Below, one piece after another: positions 40,391 through 45,935 of a stretch of DNA of 45,935 nt. The notes beneath the pieces were generated by a model that saw only the letters and a program-made list of their open reading frames with translations, searched no databases and was not told the origin of the DNA. How positions within the stretch are numbered: position 1 is the stretch's first letter; every line of letters begins with the position of its first letter. Made by a program: the position numbers and the translations under genes. Location of the stretch: the IMG/VR virus record IMGVR_UViG_3300021964_000130, positions 1 to 45,935 of that record. The stretch is one strand, 5' to 3'. Origin of the DNA: a virus.

Positions 40391-40630
40391 TTAATATAAT
40401 GGGTTTGCCTTTCCCCTACTTATTGATTGACCGACAGTTTCACTCCATTTAGTAACCGCAATTTGATTTGCAGGACCTCTTGTAACACCACTTTCCCATT
40501 TTTTTGATCCGGCGGTTGTGGAACTTTCGGGTGTATCCGTACCCGTCTCCGTACCGTCAGATTGTTCATCTATTTCTTGGAACGTTTCTGCGATCATTGA
40601 CAGTTGTTTTTCAGATACCATTATTTTCAT
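40391..40630 (-). CDS. Small protein with capsid-targeting-like N-terminus
   Basis: 79 aa. The first 15 residues MKIMVSEKQLSMIAE align with the start of the M23 peptidase at 42349 (MKIKLTESQFINIIK): both read MKI-x-(V/L)-(S/T)-E-x-Q-(L/F). IAE at 13-15 is a gp21-type site. The remainder is polar and disordered (DGTETGTDTPESSTTAGSKK) with a conserved-looking end (VGQSISRGKANPLY). First gene of the block 36304-40630, with a TATTTATA motif 4 nt before its ATG. Likely an internal head protein. Confidence 0.6.
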   Translation of the reverse strand: MKIMVSEKQLSMIAETFQEIDEQSDGTETGTDTPESSTTAGSKKWESGVTRGPANQIAVTKWSETVGQSISRGKANPLY

Positions 40631-40634
40631 AATA

Positions 40635-40642
40635 TATAAATA
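40635..40642 (-). promoter_or_regulatory. TATTTATA motif, 4 nt before ATG
   Basis: Minus strand TATTTATA, TATT, ATG of the 40391 gene; candidate late signal for the 36304-40630 block. Confidence 0.4.
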
Positions 40643-40661
40643 TTAGAAAAAAGTTTTGAAA

Positions 40662-40694
40662 TTTGTATTGATATCAAAAAAAATACTATATTTG
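40662..40694 (+). promoter_or_regulatory. Bacteroidetes-type promoter of lipoprotein gene
   Basis: TTTG at 40662-40665, 21-nt spacer and perfect TATATTTG at 40687-40694; the ATG is 22 nt further. It implies expression by host sigma early in infection. Confidence 0.65.
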
Positions 40695-40716
40695 TGGATG
40701 ATATAAATCCAAAAGT

Positions 40717-41286
40717 ATGATGAGATACCTTTTTTTAGTATTATGTATATTCTTATTTGGTTGTGAGGTATACGAAGAAACAAGTAATCCTCAATTAAAC
40801 TTAAACGGTCGTTGGGATGTGGTTGAAGTTGATGTGGTTATTGACAAAGTGAATTATAACAGTGAAGTAACTGTATTAGATGATTCCCGAGCATCGGTGA
40901 GTACATTCTTTATTACAGAAATAGAAGAAGATGGGGATTTGATATTGGGTCAAGATTTTGAGAATACCATTATTAATCGTAGATTCGATGAGTCAACAAC
41001 TCAATGGGAATTTGATTACTATGATTTGATCATTAGTGATGATATTTCCACAGAAATTATGGATATTGATTTCCCCTGTACTTACTGTACCGAACACACC
41101 GTAATTGAGACTGATTACATGGGTTCTAAGACACGTTATACCTTTAGTGTTGATACATACGGGGCAATGCCTTCAAACACCCTTAAATTAACGTCTCAGG
41201 TCTTCTACACTAATATCTTGATTGGTGGTAATCAATACGACAAGGCAATTGAATCTCATTTAGAAATAACCTTACATAGATTTTAA
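40717..41286 (+). CDS. Lipoprotein, possible superinfection exclusion
   Basis: Signal sequence MMRYLFLVLCIFLFGC with lipobox LFGC; Cys16 would be lipidated. The acidic residues after it (CEVYEE) resemble the lipoprotein export signal that sends Bacteroidetes lipoproteins to the cell surface, although the match is loose. The mature part is beta-rich and begins LNLNGRWDVVEVDVV, a lipocalin-like GRW start often seen in Bacteroidetes lipoproteins, with a CTYC pair in the middle. A host-type promoter drives it. Phage lipoproteins such as T5 Llp block receptors; a similar exclusion role is a guess. The DnaA-like gene follows 1 nt after its stop. Confidence 0.75.
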   Translation: MMRYLFLVLCIFLFGCEVYEETSNPQLNLNGRWDVVEVDVVIDKVNYNSEVTVLDDSRASVSTFFITEIEEDGDLILGQDFENTIINRRFDESTTQWEFDYYDLIISDDISTEIMDIDFPCTYCTEHTVIETDYMGSKTRYTFSVDTYGAMPSNTLKLTSQVFYTNILIGGNQYDKAIESHLEITLHRF

Positions 41287-41287
41287 T

Positions 41288-41671
41288 ATGAAAACACACG
41301 TAGTTAATCCTTATGTTTTTGTTGGACTTAACCATCTTACACAAACTAAAATACGTTCCTCGGTAAACCCACAAGTACAACCTTTGGTGATTATGCAAAT
41401 TGTAAGTGAGATGTGTAATGTGACCGTTGATGAAATGTTATCAAAAACGAGAATTAGGGAGGTTGTTGATGCAAGACAACTCTACTGTTTCATTATGAGA
41501 GAGAAGTTTGGATTTCCTTTGAGTAAGATTGGAAGAAGTATAAATAGAGATCACGCAACTGCAATACATTCAATTAAACAACACACAAATAGATGTGATG
41601 TCATGAAGAATTATCAGGATTTAACTCACAAGACCTTTTTAAAAGTAAATGATGTATTAAGTAAACTTTGA
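41288..41671 (+). CDS. Free-standing DnaA domain IV-like DNA-binding protein
   Basis: 127 aa. Residues 35-100 match the C-terminal DNA-binding domain of DnaA: IMQIVSEMCNVTVDEMLSK, VVDARQLYCFIMREKFGFPL, then the signature SKIGRSINRDHATAIHSIKQ (DnaA: GRDHTTVIHA). Domains I-III, including the AAA+ ATPase, are missing, so it can bind DnaA-box DNA but not form an initiation filament. It may mark the phage origin, repress transcription or compete with host DnaA. It is read with the lipoprotein from a host-type promoter, so it is probably early. Confidence 0.85.
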   Translation: MKTHVVNPYVFVGLNHLTQTKIRSSVNPQVQPLVIMQIVSEMCNVTVDEMLSKTRIREVVDARQLYCFIMREKFGFPLSKIGRSINRDHATAIHSIKQHTNRCDVMKNYQDLTHKTFLKVNDVLSKL

Positions 41672-42043
41672 TTACTCGTCGTAGATGGTATTATCTTGTT
41701 TTGAGAACATCTTTATAAACTGACCCGCCTTAGCGTTTGCTTCATCCTCTATCTCACCACCAATATCAGGTGGTTTAGGTCCATCCAATTTACCATCTTC
41801 CCATTGTTTGTGATGAACCATTTCGTGAGCGATACTTCTCATCACATCCACAATGTGTCTATTTTTGGAGTTAACCTTAATAACTTTTTCGGGGTTTGAG
41901 TAATTGTAGTGGGCGGTGGTTTTAAGTTCACCCCTACCATTCAATAATTTTATAGTGGGTGATTTCTTTAAACCTAACTCGTCTTTAACGAATTTTACGA
42001 ATTCAACAAGTTTATTCTGTTTGTCCTCTGATAAAAAACTCAT
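41672..42043 (-). CDS. Zinc metalloprotease-like protein (HExxH)
   Basis: 123 aa with a zincin motif: SIAHEMVHHKQ, His73-Glu74-His77, and a third-ligand region GGEIEDEANAKAGQFI about 20 residues later. This H-E-x-x-H plus E-x-E-A-N arrangement is common in short phage proteins annotated as putative peptidases. Catalysis is likely from the conserved residues but the substrate is unknown; a virion-protein processing or cell-entry role has been proposed for such proteins only by context. The start is preceded by a TATTTATT motif at 3 nt. Confidence 0.72.
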   Translation of the reverse strand: MSFLSEDKQNKLVEFVKFVKDELGLKKSPTIKLLNGRGELKTTAHYNYSNPEKVIKVNSKNRHIVDVMRSIAHEMVHHKQWEDGKLDGPKPPDIGGEIEDEANAKAGQFIKMFSKQDNTIYDE

Positions 42044-42046
42044 ACC

Positions 42047-42054
42047 AATAAATA
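42047..42054 (-). promoter_or_regulatory. TATTTATT motif, 3 nt before ATG
   Basis: Minus strand TATTTATT, GGT, ATG of the metalloprotease-like gene. Confidence 0.45.
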
Positions 42055-42073
42055 TATCATTTATTAATAATAA

Positions 42074-42310
42074 TTAGAATAATTCTTCTTCGGGTAGATC
42101 GTTCTCCTTAAGATATTCGTTTAAAATATCAAGGACAATATCCTCATCACAATCAACAATATCCTCCTCCTCGAGTATAACGGGTGAGTAGTACATTAAT
42201 TCATCAAGGGATAAGTTTATTCTGCGGTGTAGATAACTATCCGCATTAATGTTAAACAAGATAACCATATCTTGTTCCATATCATCATAATAAAATTCGT
42301 ATATCTTCAT
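42074..42310 (-). CDS. Acidic hypothetical protein, 78 aa
   Basis: Unknown. It begins MKIYEFYYDDMEQDMVILFN, a beta-rich start, and ends with an acidic helix (DIVLDILNEYLKENDLPEEE). No motif. It lies between the M23 peptidase and the metalloprotease-like gene on the same strand, separated from the former by a weak AT hairpin at 42314. Small acidic phage proteins of this kind are often inhibitors or assembly factors, but nothing here decides. Confidence 0.55.
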   Translation of the reverse strand: MKIYEFYYDDMEQDMVILFNINADSYLHRRINLSLDELMYYSPVILEEEDIVDCDEDIVLDILNEYLKENDLPEEELF

Positions 42311-42313
42311 AAA

Positions 42314-42338
42314 AATTATAGTATAAACAACTATAATT
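42314..42338 (-). terminator. Weak AT-rich hairpin after M23 gene
   Basis: AATTATAGT / ACTATAATT stem with 7-nt loop and a following TTTTT on the minus strand. Entirely AT/low GC, so termination is uncertain. Confidence 0.4.
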
Positions 42339-42348
42339 ATTAGGAATC

Positions 42349-42996
42349 TTAGGAAAGTCTACCATGGACCCTTTCAGGGTCGACATGTTTACCACCAATC
42401 AACACTTCATAATGTAGGTGAGGACCTAATGAATTACCCGCGTATTGACCACCCTTTGCACCACCGGTATGTCCAATTAATTGACCTTTAACAACTTTGT
42501 CCCCTTTCTTTACCACATCGAATTTGATTAAATGACAGTATTTGGTTGTGTATTTTCCGTGATTAATTTTCACAAAACCACCACATGCATTGGGTGTGGT
42601 ATCTCTTGCTGCCTTAACAACACCGTTGGCGGGTGAGTAAATGGGAGTACCCACTTTAGCGTTTAAATCAACACCACCATGATTTTTTGATGCCCCTCTA
42701 CCTATATTTCTTGGACCGAAAGGACTGTTTATCTTAGTATTATTAATTGGCCATATATCGATCTTCTCAAAGTCTTCGGGTATTGCAGAAGATGCATCGA
42801 AATTTGGGTTAAACATAGACCCATCAAAATCACCACTAACAATACGTTTAAAAAGTTCATCACCACCCGAAGATATGTCGGACATGGCACTGAGAGCTTT
42901 GATAAGTGCATTATTACTCAAATCCGAATCTTTGGATTCGACAATTTGATTTTTAATGATATTTATAAACTGAGACTCTGTTAGTTTAATTTTCAT
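42349..42996 (-). CDS. M23 metallopeptidase with capsid-targeting-like N-terminus
   Basis: 215 aa. Residues 88-210 are an M23 (LytM) domain: INSPFGPRNIGR, NHGGVDLNAKVGTPI with zinc ligands His106 and Asp110, YCHL with His155 and GPHLHYEV with His193/195. These enzymes cut peptide cross-links in peptidoglycan. Residues 1-20 (MKIKLTESQFINIIKNQIVE) resemble the N-terminus of the 40391 protein and end in IVE, a gp21-type site, and there is no signal peptide. The enzyme may therefore be packaged in the head, trimmed and delivered during infection rather than used at lysis. TATTTATT lies 3 nt before the ATG. Confidence 0.88.
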   Translation of the reverse strand: MKIKLTESQFINIIKNQIVESKDSDLSNNALIKALSAMSDISSGGDELFKRIVSGDFDGSMFNPNFDASSAIPEDFEKIDIWPINNTKINSPFGPRNIGRGASKNHGGVDLNAKVGTPIYSPANGVVKAARDTTPNACGGFVKINHGKYTTKYCHLIKFDVVKKGDKVVKGQLIGHTGGAKGGQYAGNSLGPHLHYEVLIGGKHVDPERVHGRLS

Positions 42997-42999
42997 ACT

Positions 43000-43007
43000 A
43001 ATAAATA
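43000..43007 (-). promoter_or_regulatory. TATTTATT motif, 3 nt before ATG
   Basis: Minus strand TATTTATT, AGT, ATG of the M23 gene; identical context to the portal gene. Confidence 0.45.
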
Positions 43008-43039
43008 TACAATTAGTTAATAAATGTGTAGATTATAGT

Positions 43040-43372
43040 ATGTTAAATTGGAAAAAAATAAAAACATCGTACCCGAACTCCTTTGAGAAGTTTGTTGAGA
43101 CTATGTTTCCTTATGTTGGTGTGATTGGTGTTTCAACACTTAATCTATATGATGTCAAAAAATTATATTACTTTTTTGATAAACAGGGGATATATCTCAC
43201 AATAGAAAGGATTGGACCAAGTCAATGGTTGTATACAATATCACTTAGTGATGGGTCTGTCGTATGTCCTAAACAATCTTCTAAAGAGAGTAGGGAATTA
43301 GTTGAGTTAGATGGGTTTATGGAATGTTTCAGAGTTCTAAACAATCAACATATCCTATTTACACATAAATGA
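43040..43372 (+). CDS. Hypothetical protein, 110 aa
   Basis: Unknown. It begins MLNWKKIKTSYPNSFEKFVE and contains YDVKKLYYFFDKQGIYLTIE and then a predicted beta hairpin (WLYTISLSDGSVVCPKQSS). It has the look of a compact alpha/beta protein. The gene is divergent from the M23 gene over 43 nt and overlaps the next ORF by 4 nt. No motif for function. Confidence 0.58.
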   Translation: MLNWKKIKTSYPNSFEKFVETMFPYVGVIGVSTLNLYDVKKLYYFFDKQGIYLTIERIGPSQWLYTISLSDGSVVCPKQSSKESRELVELDGFMECFRVLNNQHILFTHK

Positions 43373-43656
43373 ATATAACTGTAAACTTCTTACTTCAAGC
43401 CACTCGAATTCTACACGTGGGTAACTATAACGATGACGACCTTGAAATGGTCTATAATTTCATGGTAAATGTTGACAATGAAATTCTAATTCATTATCTT
43501 AATTCAAAGAGTGTTCTTGCATATGAATCAGATCTTGAACTTTATATTGAACTAATTGATGTTTTAGTAAGTATTTATGAGGATAACGAAGAGTATGAGA
43601 ATTGTAAGAAACTCTTAGATAAAAAGGAAGAAGCAATAATAATTTTAAAAAAATAG
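43369..43656 (+). CDS. Hypothetical helical protein, 95 aa
   Basis: Unknown; helical and acidic (NYNDDDLEMVYNFMVNVDNE; ELIDVLVSIYEDNEEYENCK). The spacing of hydrophobic residues suggests a small helical bundle. It overlaps 43040 by 4 nt (ATGA) and is followed 4 nt later by a 46-aa ORF, giving a three-gene operon ending in the terminator at 43787. Confidence 0.55.
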   Translation: MNITVNFLLQATRILHVGNYNDDDLEMVYNFMVNVDNEILIHYLNSKSVLAYESDLELYIELIDVLVSIYEDNEEYENCKKLLDKKEEAIIILKK

Positions 43657-43660
43657 AACT

Positions 43661-43801
43661 ATGTCAGTATTTGGTATGTCAGATGATGAGAAAAAGAAAA
43701 TCCTAAGTCAACATAAGGATGCCACGAAAAGTCATTATCTAAAGAAAGAAGAATTAAAAAAAGGTGTCCAATCACCTAAGAAAGATAAACCCTCACAATA
43801 A
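43661..43801 (+). CDS. Small basic protein, 46 aa
   Basis: Begins MSVFGMSDDEKKKILSQHKD and ends SPKKDKPSQ: an N-terminal helix of the type DDEKKKILxxHK seen in short phage proteins, and a Lys/Pro tail. It starts 4 nt after the previous stop and its own stop codon lies in the loop of the following terminator hairpin. Real gene likely from operon context; function unknown. Confidence 0.5.
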   Translation: MSVFGMSDDEKKKILSQHKDATKSHYLKKEELKKGVQSPKKDKPSQ

Positions 43802-43813
43802 GAGGGTTTTTTT
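43787..43813 (+). terminator. Rho-independent terminator
   Basis: AAACCCTC / GAGGGTTT stem, 7-nt loop holding the stop codon of the 46-aa ORF, followed by a T-run. It sits between convergent operons. Confidence 0.82.
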
Positions 43814-44402
43814 AATCCTTTTCGGTTGCATATTTCACACCCATTATTGTTCCCACAATACTAAACGCATTGGTTAAAAGTATACCGAACATGTTTGACC
43901 ACGTCGATCCAATAATTTGAGTATCCGTACCTGAGAATAACGCCAAACCATACATTACGGTTGTAAGTATTCCTACACCGATGATTATAACTAATGCCAC
44001 TTTAACAATAGTACTTATAAGTTCGAACTGAGTTTTCTTTTGTATTAGTTCTAAATCCTCCAACGCTTGTCCCATACCCTTTTCCGCCTCTTCTCTGAGT
44101 TGATTTGCTTCCTCTTCAGATTTTTTGGCGGATTCTAAAGCATCCTTTAACTCAACCATCAAGTCGTCAGTTTCTTCCTGTTTCTTAACCAACTCTTTAT
44201 TTTGTTTTTGGACTTGCTTAGTTACTTGAAGTCTCTTTCTTCGGGAATTCGCATCTCTTTCTTTACAAACGGATAGGTACTCATTAAACTCCTTATCTTC
44301 TTTTTCTGCCTTCAATACCTTTAAAATATTACCCTCTAAGAAGATTTTTTTTTCTTTTGACAGTTTGATTAACTCGTCCCTACATAAGTCCTTAGAATCC
44401 AT
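43812..44402 (-). CDS. Coiled-coil protein with two C-terminal membrane helices
   Basis: 196 aa. Residues 40-125 form a long charged coiled coil (RRKRLQVTKQVQKQNKELVK; LVKKQEETDDLMVELKDALE; EEANQLREEAEKGMGQALED). Two membrane helices follow: STIVKVALVIIIGVGILTTV (about 130-150) and MFGILLTNAFSIVGTIMGVK (about 170-190). Cytoplasmic coiled coil plus helical hairpin suggests an inner membrane sensor or scaffold. It is the last gene of the histidine kinase operon, 3 nt after the preceding stop. Function unknown. Confidence 0.62.
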   Translation of the reverse strand: MDSKDLCRDELIKLSKEKKIFLEGNILKVLKAEKEDKEFNEYLSVCKERDANSRRKRLQVTKQVQKQNKELVKKQEETDDLMVELKDALESAKKSEEEANQLREEAEKGMGQALEDLELIQKKTQFELISTIVKVALVIIIGVGILTTVMYGLALFSGTDTQIIGSTWSNMFGILLTNAFSIVGTIMGVKYATEKD

Positions 44403-44405
44403 AAT

Positions 44406-44909
44406 TTAGTCTTTCTTAATTGATTCTTTAAGTTTAATTTGTTCGAACCTCAGGTTAAAGTTTTCTTTCTGTAATTCCTCAATCTTACTCTCTAAATCTT
44501 CTCTATACATCTTAGAGATATCTTGATTTTCCTTTTCTGTTTTACTCGAGTGTATTTTTTGTGTTATTCTTCTAATATTACTTAATGCACTTACCGCAAT
44601 TACAACCCAACCCCAATTCATAGGGGTCCAATTAAAAGAGTTAAATAATGAAAAATGTATTGTAACAAATACAATTGACATTATCCCATATAGATACCCA
44701 AACAACCTTCTTCGTTCTAAACTACCGTAAACAACAGAGTGTAGTGTACCATAACCAATCAATACACTGATTATCGCAACATACCACAAATCAGGAAAGA
44801 ATTCGGCCTCCAATACAATCGGTGCAAAAATTAACCATATCAACCCCTGAAGAACTTCAGTTGGTTCAGAGTCATGATATGTTAATATATGTCCTAATTT
44901 CTTTATCAT
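44406..44909 (-). CDS. Four-helix membrane protein with coiled-coil tail
   Basis: 167 aa. Four predicted membrane helices: LQGLIWLIFAPIVLEAEFF, WYVAIISVLIGYGTLHSVVY, LYGIMSIVFVTIHFSLF and MNWGWVVIAVSALSNI. A cytoplasmic coiled coil follows (DISKMYREDLESKIEELQKE then FNLRFEQIKLKESIKK). The gene overlaps the response regulator by 4 nt, so the two are translationally coupled. The coiled coil could pair with that of the downstream protein. A membrane sensor or effector of the two-component pair is the obvious hypothesis; not supported by homology. Confidence 0.62.
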   Translation of the reverse strand: MIKKLGHILTYHDSEPTEVLQGLIWLIFAPIVLEAEFFPDLWYVAIISVLIGYGTLHSVVYGSLERRRLFGYLYGIMSIVFVTIHFSLFNSFNWTPMNWGWVVIAVSALSNIRRITQKIHSSKTEKENQDISKMYREDLESKIEELQKENFNLRFEQIKLKESIKKD

Positions 44910-45352
44910 TTGTATACTTTAAATGGGTTAGTTTTATCTAAATAACCATCGTAATCTCCCCTAAATTCCTCTAATCTTGGTTCTATGTCGTCTGATTTGA
45001 TGATCCAAAATTGTGCTCCGGCGGACTTCGCCTTTTCGATCTCCTGTCTATCATCTGAAGAGGATATAATCCCAATGACGCAACCATTCCCGTATTCGAA
45101 ATTAATTTTACGTATAAGTTCAATACCATCAAAAGAAGATCCAATAATATTCAAATCTACAAATACACATTCAGGTCTCTCATGGTTCACATCATCAGGA
45201 AACCATTCGTTAAATTTTTTATCAGCCTCATCTGAAGAGTTAAGCGCCTCCAATGAAAGGGTTATGTCTAAGATACTACACGCATCTTCAAACACTAAGT
45301 GGAATAAGTCCTCGTCATCCACCAATAAAATGGAATTAATCATTTTTTTCAT
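44906..45352 (-). CDS. Receiver-only response regulator
   Basis: A 148-residue CheY-like receiver domain. The acidic pocket is Asp12/Asp13 (SILLVDDED), the phospho-acceptor Asp66 (CVFVDLNIIG), the switch Ser97-99 (GIISSSDD) and Lys119 (FWIIKSDD); all conserved residues for phosphorylation are present. The C-terminal 25 residues (RGDYDGYLDKTNPFKVYK) are too short for an output domain, so it must act through protein contacts. It overlaps the kinase gene and the membrane protein gene by 4 nt each. Phosphorylation by the kinase at 45349 is likely. Confidence 0.9.
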   Translation of the reverse strand: MKKMINSILLVDDEDLFHLVFEDACSILDITLSLEALNSSDEADKKFNEWFPDDVNHERPECVFVDLNIIGSSFDGIELIRKINFEYGNGCVIGIISSSDDRQEIEKAKSAGAQFWIIKSDDIEPRLEEFRGDYDGYLDKTNPFKVYK

Positions 45353-45935
45353 TTTAGTTTTATTTTTAATTTAGTTCCCGGATTAGTTTTCTCGGCGGTT
45401 ATAGTAAACCCATGTTCTTTTAAAATTGCAATACAAATGTTCAACCCTAACCCCGATCCACTCTCTTTTTGATTTTCTTTTCTTATATACGGTTTCGATA
45501 AGTTTTCAAACTCGTTTTGAGTCATACCTCTACCATTATCTTGTATACATAATACCCCATCACCTTCCATGAAAATCATAACGGTTTTCGTACCACTGTC
45601 GTTGTATTTTAACCCATTACGAATTAAATTATCTATTGCGGTACAAAACAATGGTTCGTTTACATCCATTGTGGTTAAATCATCAATTACGACCTGTTTT
45701 GAGTATGATGTTGATGATAAATAATTTTTAAGAATTTCTTTTAAATTAACCTCTTTGGTATCCAACTGAACATCCTCTTTAACCAAGTTTGTAAACTCTT
45801 TTACACCTGCATAAACCTTCTGAGTATGTTTTAATCCCTCATCTAACATTTTGAGTGGTGCTTCAATTCTTAACTCTTTGATTGTTTCATCATTTAATCT
45901 TCTTCTAAGAGATGATAACCCTCTTGGCATATAAG
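45349..45935 (-). CDS. Sensor histidine kinase, 5' partial
   Basis: The visible 193 residues hold the HATPase_c domain: N box FCTAIDNLIRNGLKYND, G1 box IQDNGRGM, and G2 box SGSGLGLNICIA, then the final strand TKLKIKLK. The preceding helix (LKMLDEGLKHTQKVYAGVKE) fits the second helix of the dimerisation domain, so the H box and any sensor domain must lie mostly beyond the window. The ATG at 45930 may be internal: the codon before it is open and MPRGLSSLRRRL resembles the region just after an H-box. It overlaps the response regulator by 4 nt. Kinases are rare in phages. Confidence 0.85.
   Translation of the reverse strand, partial: YMPRGLSSLRRRLNDETIKELRIEAPLKMLDEGLKHTQKVYAGVKEFTNLVKEDVQLDTKEVNLKEILKNYLSSTSYSKQVVIDDLTTMDVNEPLFCTAIDNLIRNGLKYNDSGTKTVMIFMEGDGVLCIQDNGRGMTQNEFENLSKPYIRKENQKESGSGLGLNICIAILKEHGFTITAEKTNPGTKLKIKLK

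Noticed and set aside
1-45935. Prophage or mobile element features
   Set aside because: No integrase, transposase, attachment repeat or lysogeny repressor was seen; gene content is that of a T4-type lytic phage.

Overview
This window is part of the genome of a distant T4-like (T4 supergroup) tailed phage that most likely infects a marine or aquatic member of the Bacteroidetes, probably Flavobacteriia. The T4 signature genes are present as recognisable but diverged homologues: large terminase (gp17), portal (gp20), prohead protease (gp21), scaffold (gp22), major capsid protein (gp23), the late sigma factor (gp55) and a gp5-like baseplate OB-fold protein. The host guess rests on AT-rich sequence, the general lack of Shine-Dalgarno sequences, several promoters of the Bacteroidetes housekeeping type (TTG or TTTG, about 20 bp, TATATTTG), a Bacteroidetes-like bS21 and a lipoprotein signal. 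No integrase, insertion sequence or CRISPR array was seen. Both ends of the window are cut inside genes.

Layout. (1) 1-14393, plus strand: three glycosyltransferases, nucleotide and stress genes (degenerate HD protein, dUTPase, PhoH), the gp55-like sigma factor, then tail/baseplate and other virion genes. (2) 14353-28510, minus strand: a head-packaging cluster read from right to left (KTSC protein, nucleotidyltransferase, four acidic unknowns, gp17, gp20, unknowns, gp21, gp22, gp23, dCMP deaminase). It is interrupted at 19290 by a plus-strand gene for ribosomal protein bS21. T4 genes 18 and 19 (sheath and tube) are not between 17 and 20. (3) 28591-31188: a divergent pair, small heat-shock protein Hsp20 and a two-AAA ClpC-type unfoldase, around a palindrome-rich intergenic region. 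(4) 31220-32458: candidate sRNA, endolysin and holin. (5) 32534-36151, plus strand: small membrane proteins, three tRNAs (Leu-UAA, Arg-UCU, Met-CAU), an RNase H-like protein, small ORFs, a glycosyltransferase, a basic Lys/Pro protein and a complete tmRNA. (6) 36253-40630, minus: large hydrophobic, probably virion-internal proteins. (7) 40662-43801: a lipoprotein, a free-standing DnaA domain IV protein, a metalloprotease, an M23 peptidase and small unknowns. (8) 43812-45935, minus: histidine kinase, receiver-only response regulator and two membrane/coiled-coil proteins in a tight operon.

How it may work together. The most interesting reading is a phage-carried translation and protein quality-control set: bS21, tRNAs for the phage's favoured codons, a tmRNA with an unusual 22-residue tag, Hsp20, and a ClpC-like unfoldase that lacks its adaptor-binding N domain but keeps a VGF ClpP-docking tripeptide. 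Most of these genes sit behind host-type promoters. Virion and lysis genes instead tend to carry a different motif, TATTTATW, often 3-4 nt before the ATG, which is proposed here as the late signal read by the gp55-like sigma. A second theme is a set of proteins whose N-termini look like T4 capsid-targeting sequences followed by an (I/L)xE prohead-protease site, including a peptidoglycan peptidase. All functional calls come from reading the sequence; no database search was run.
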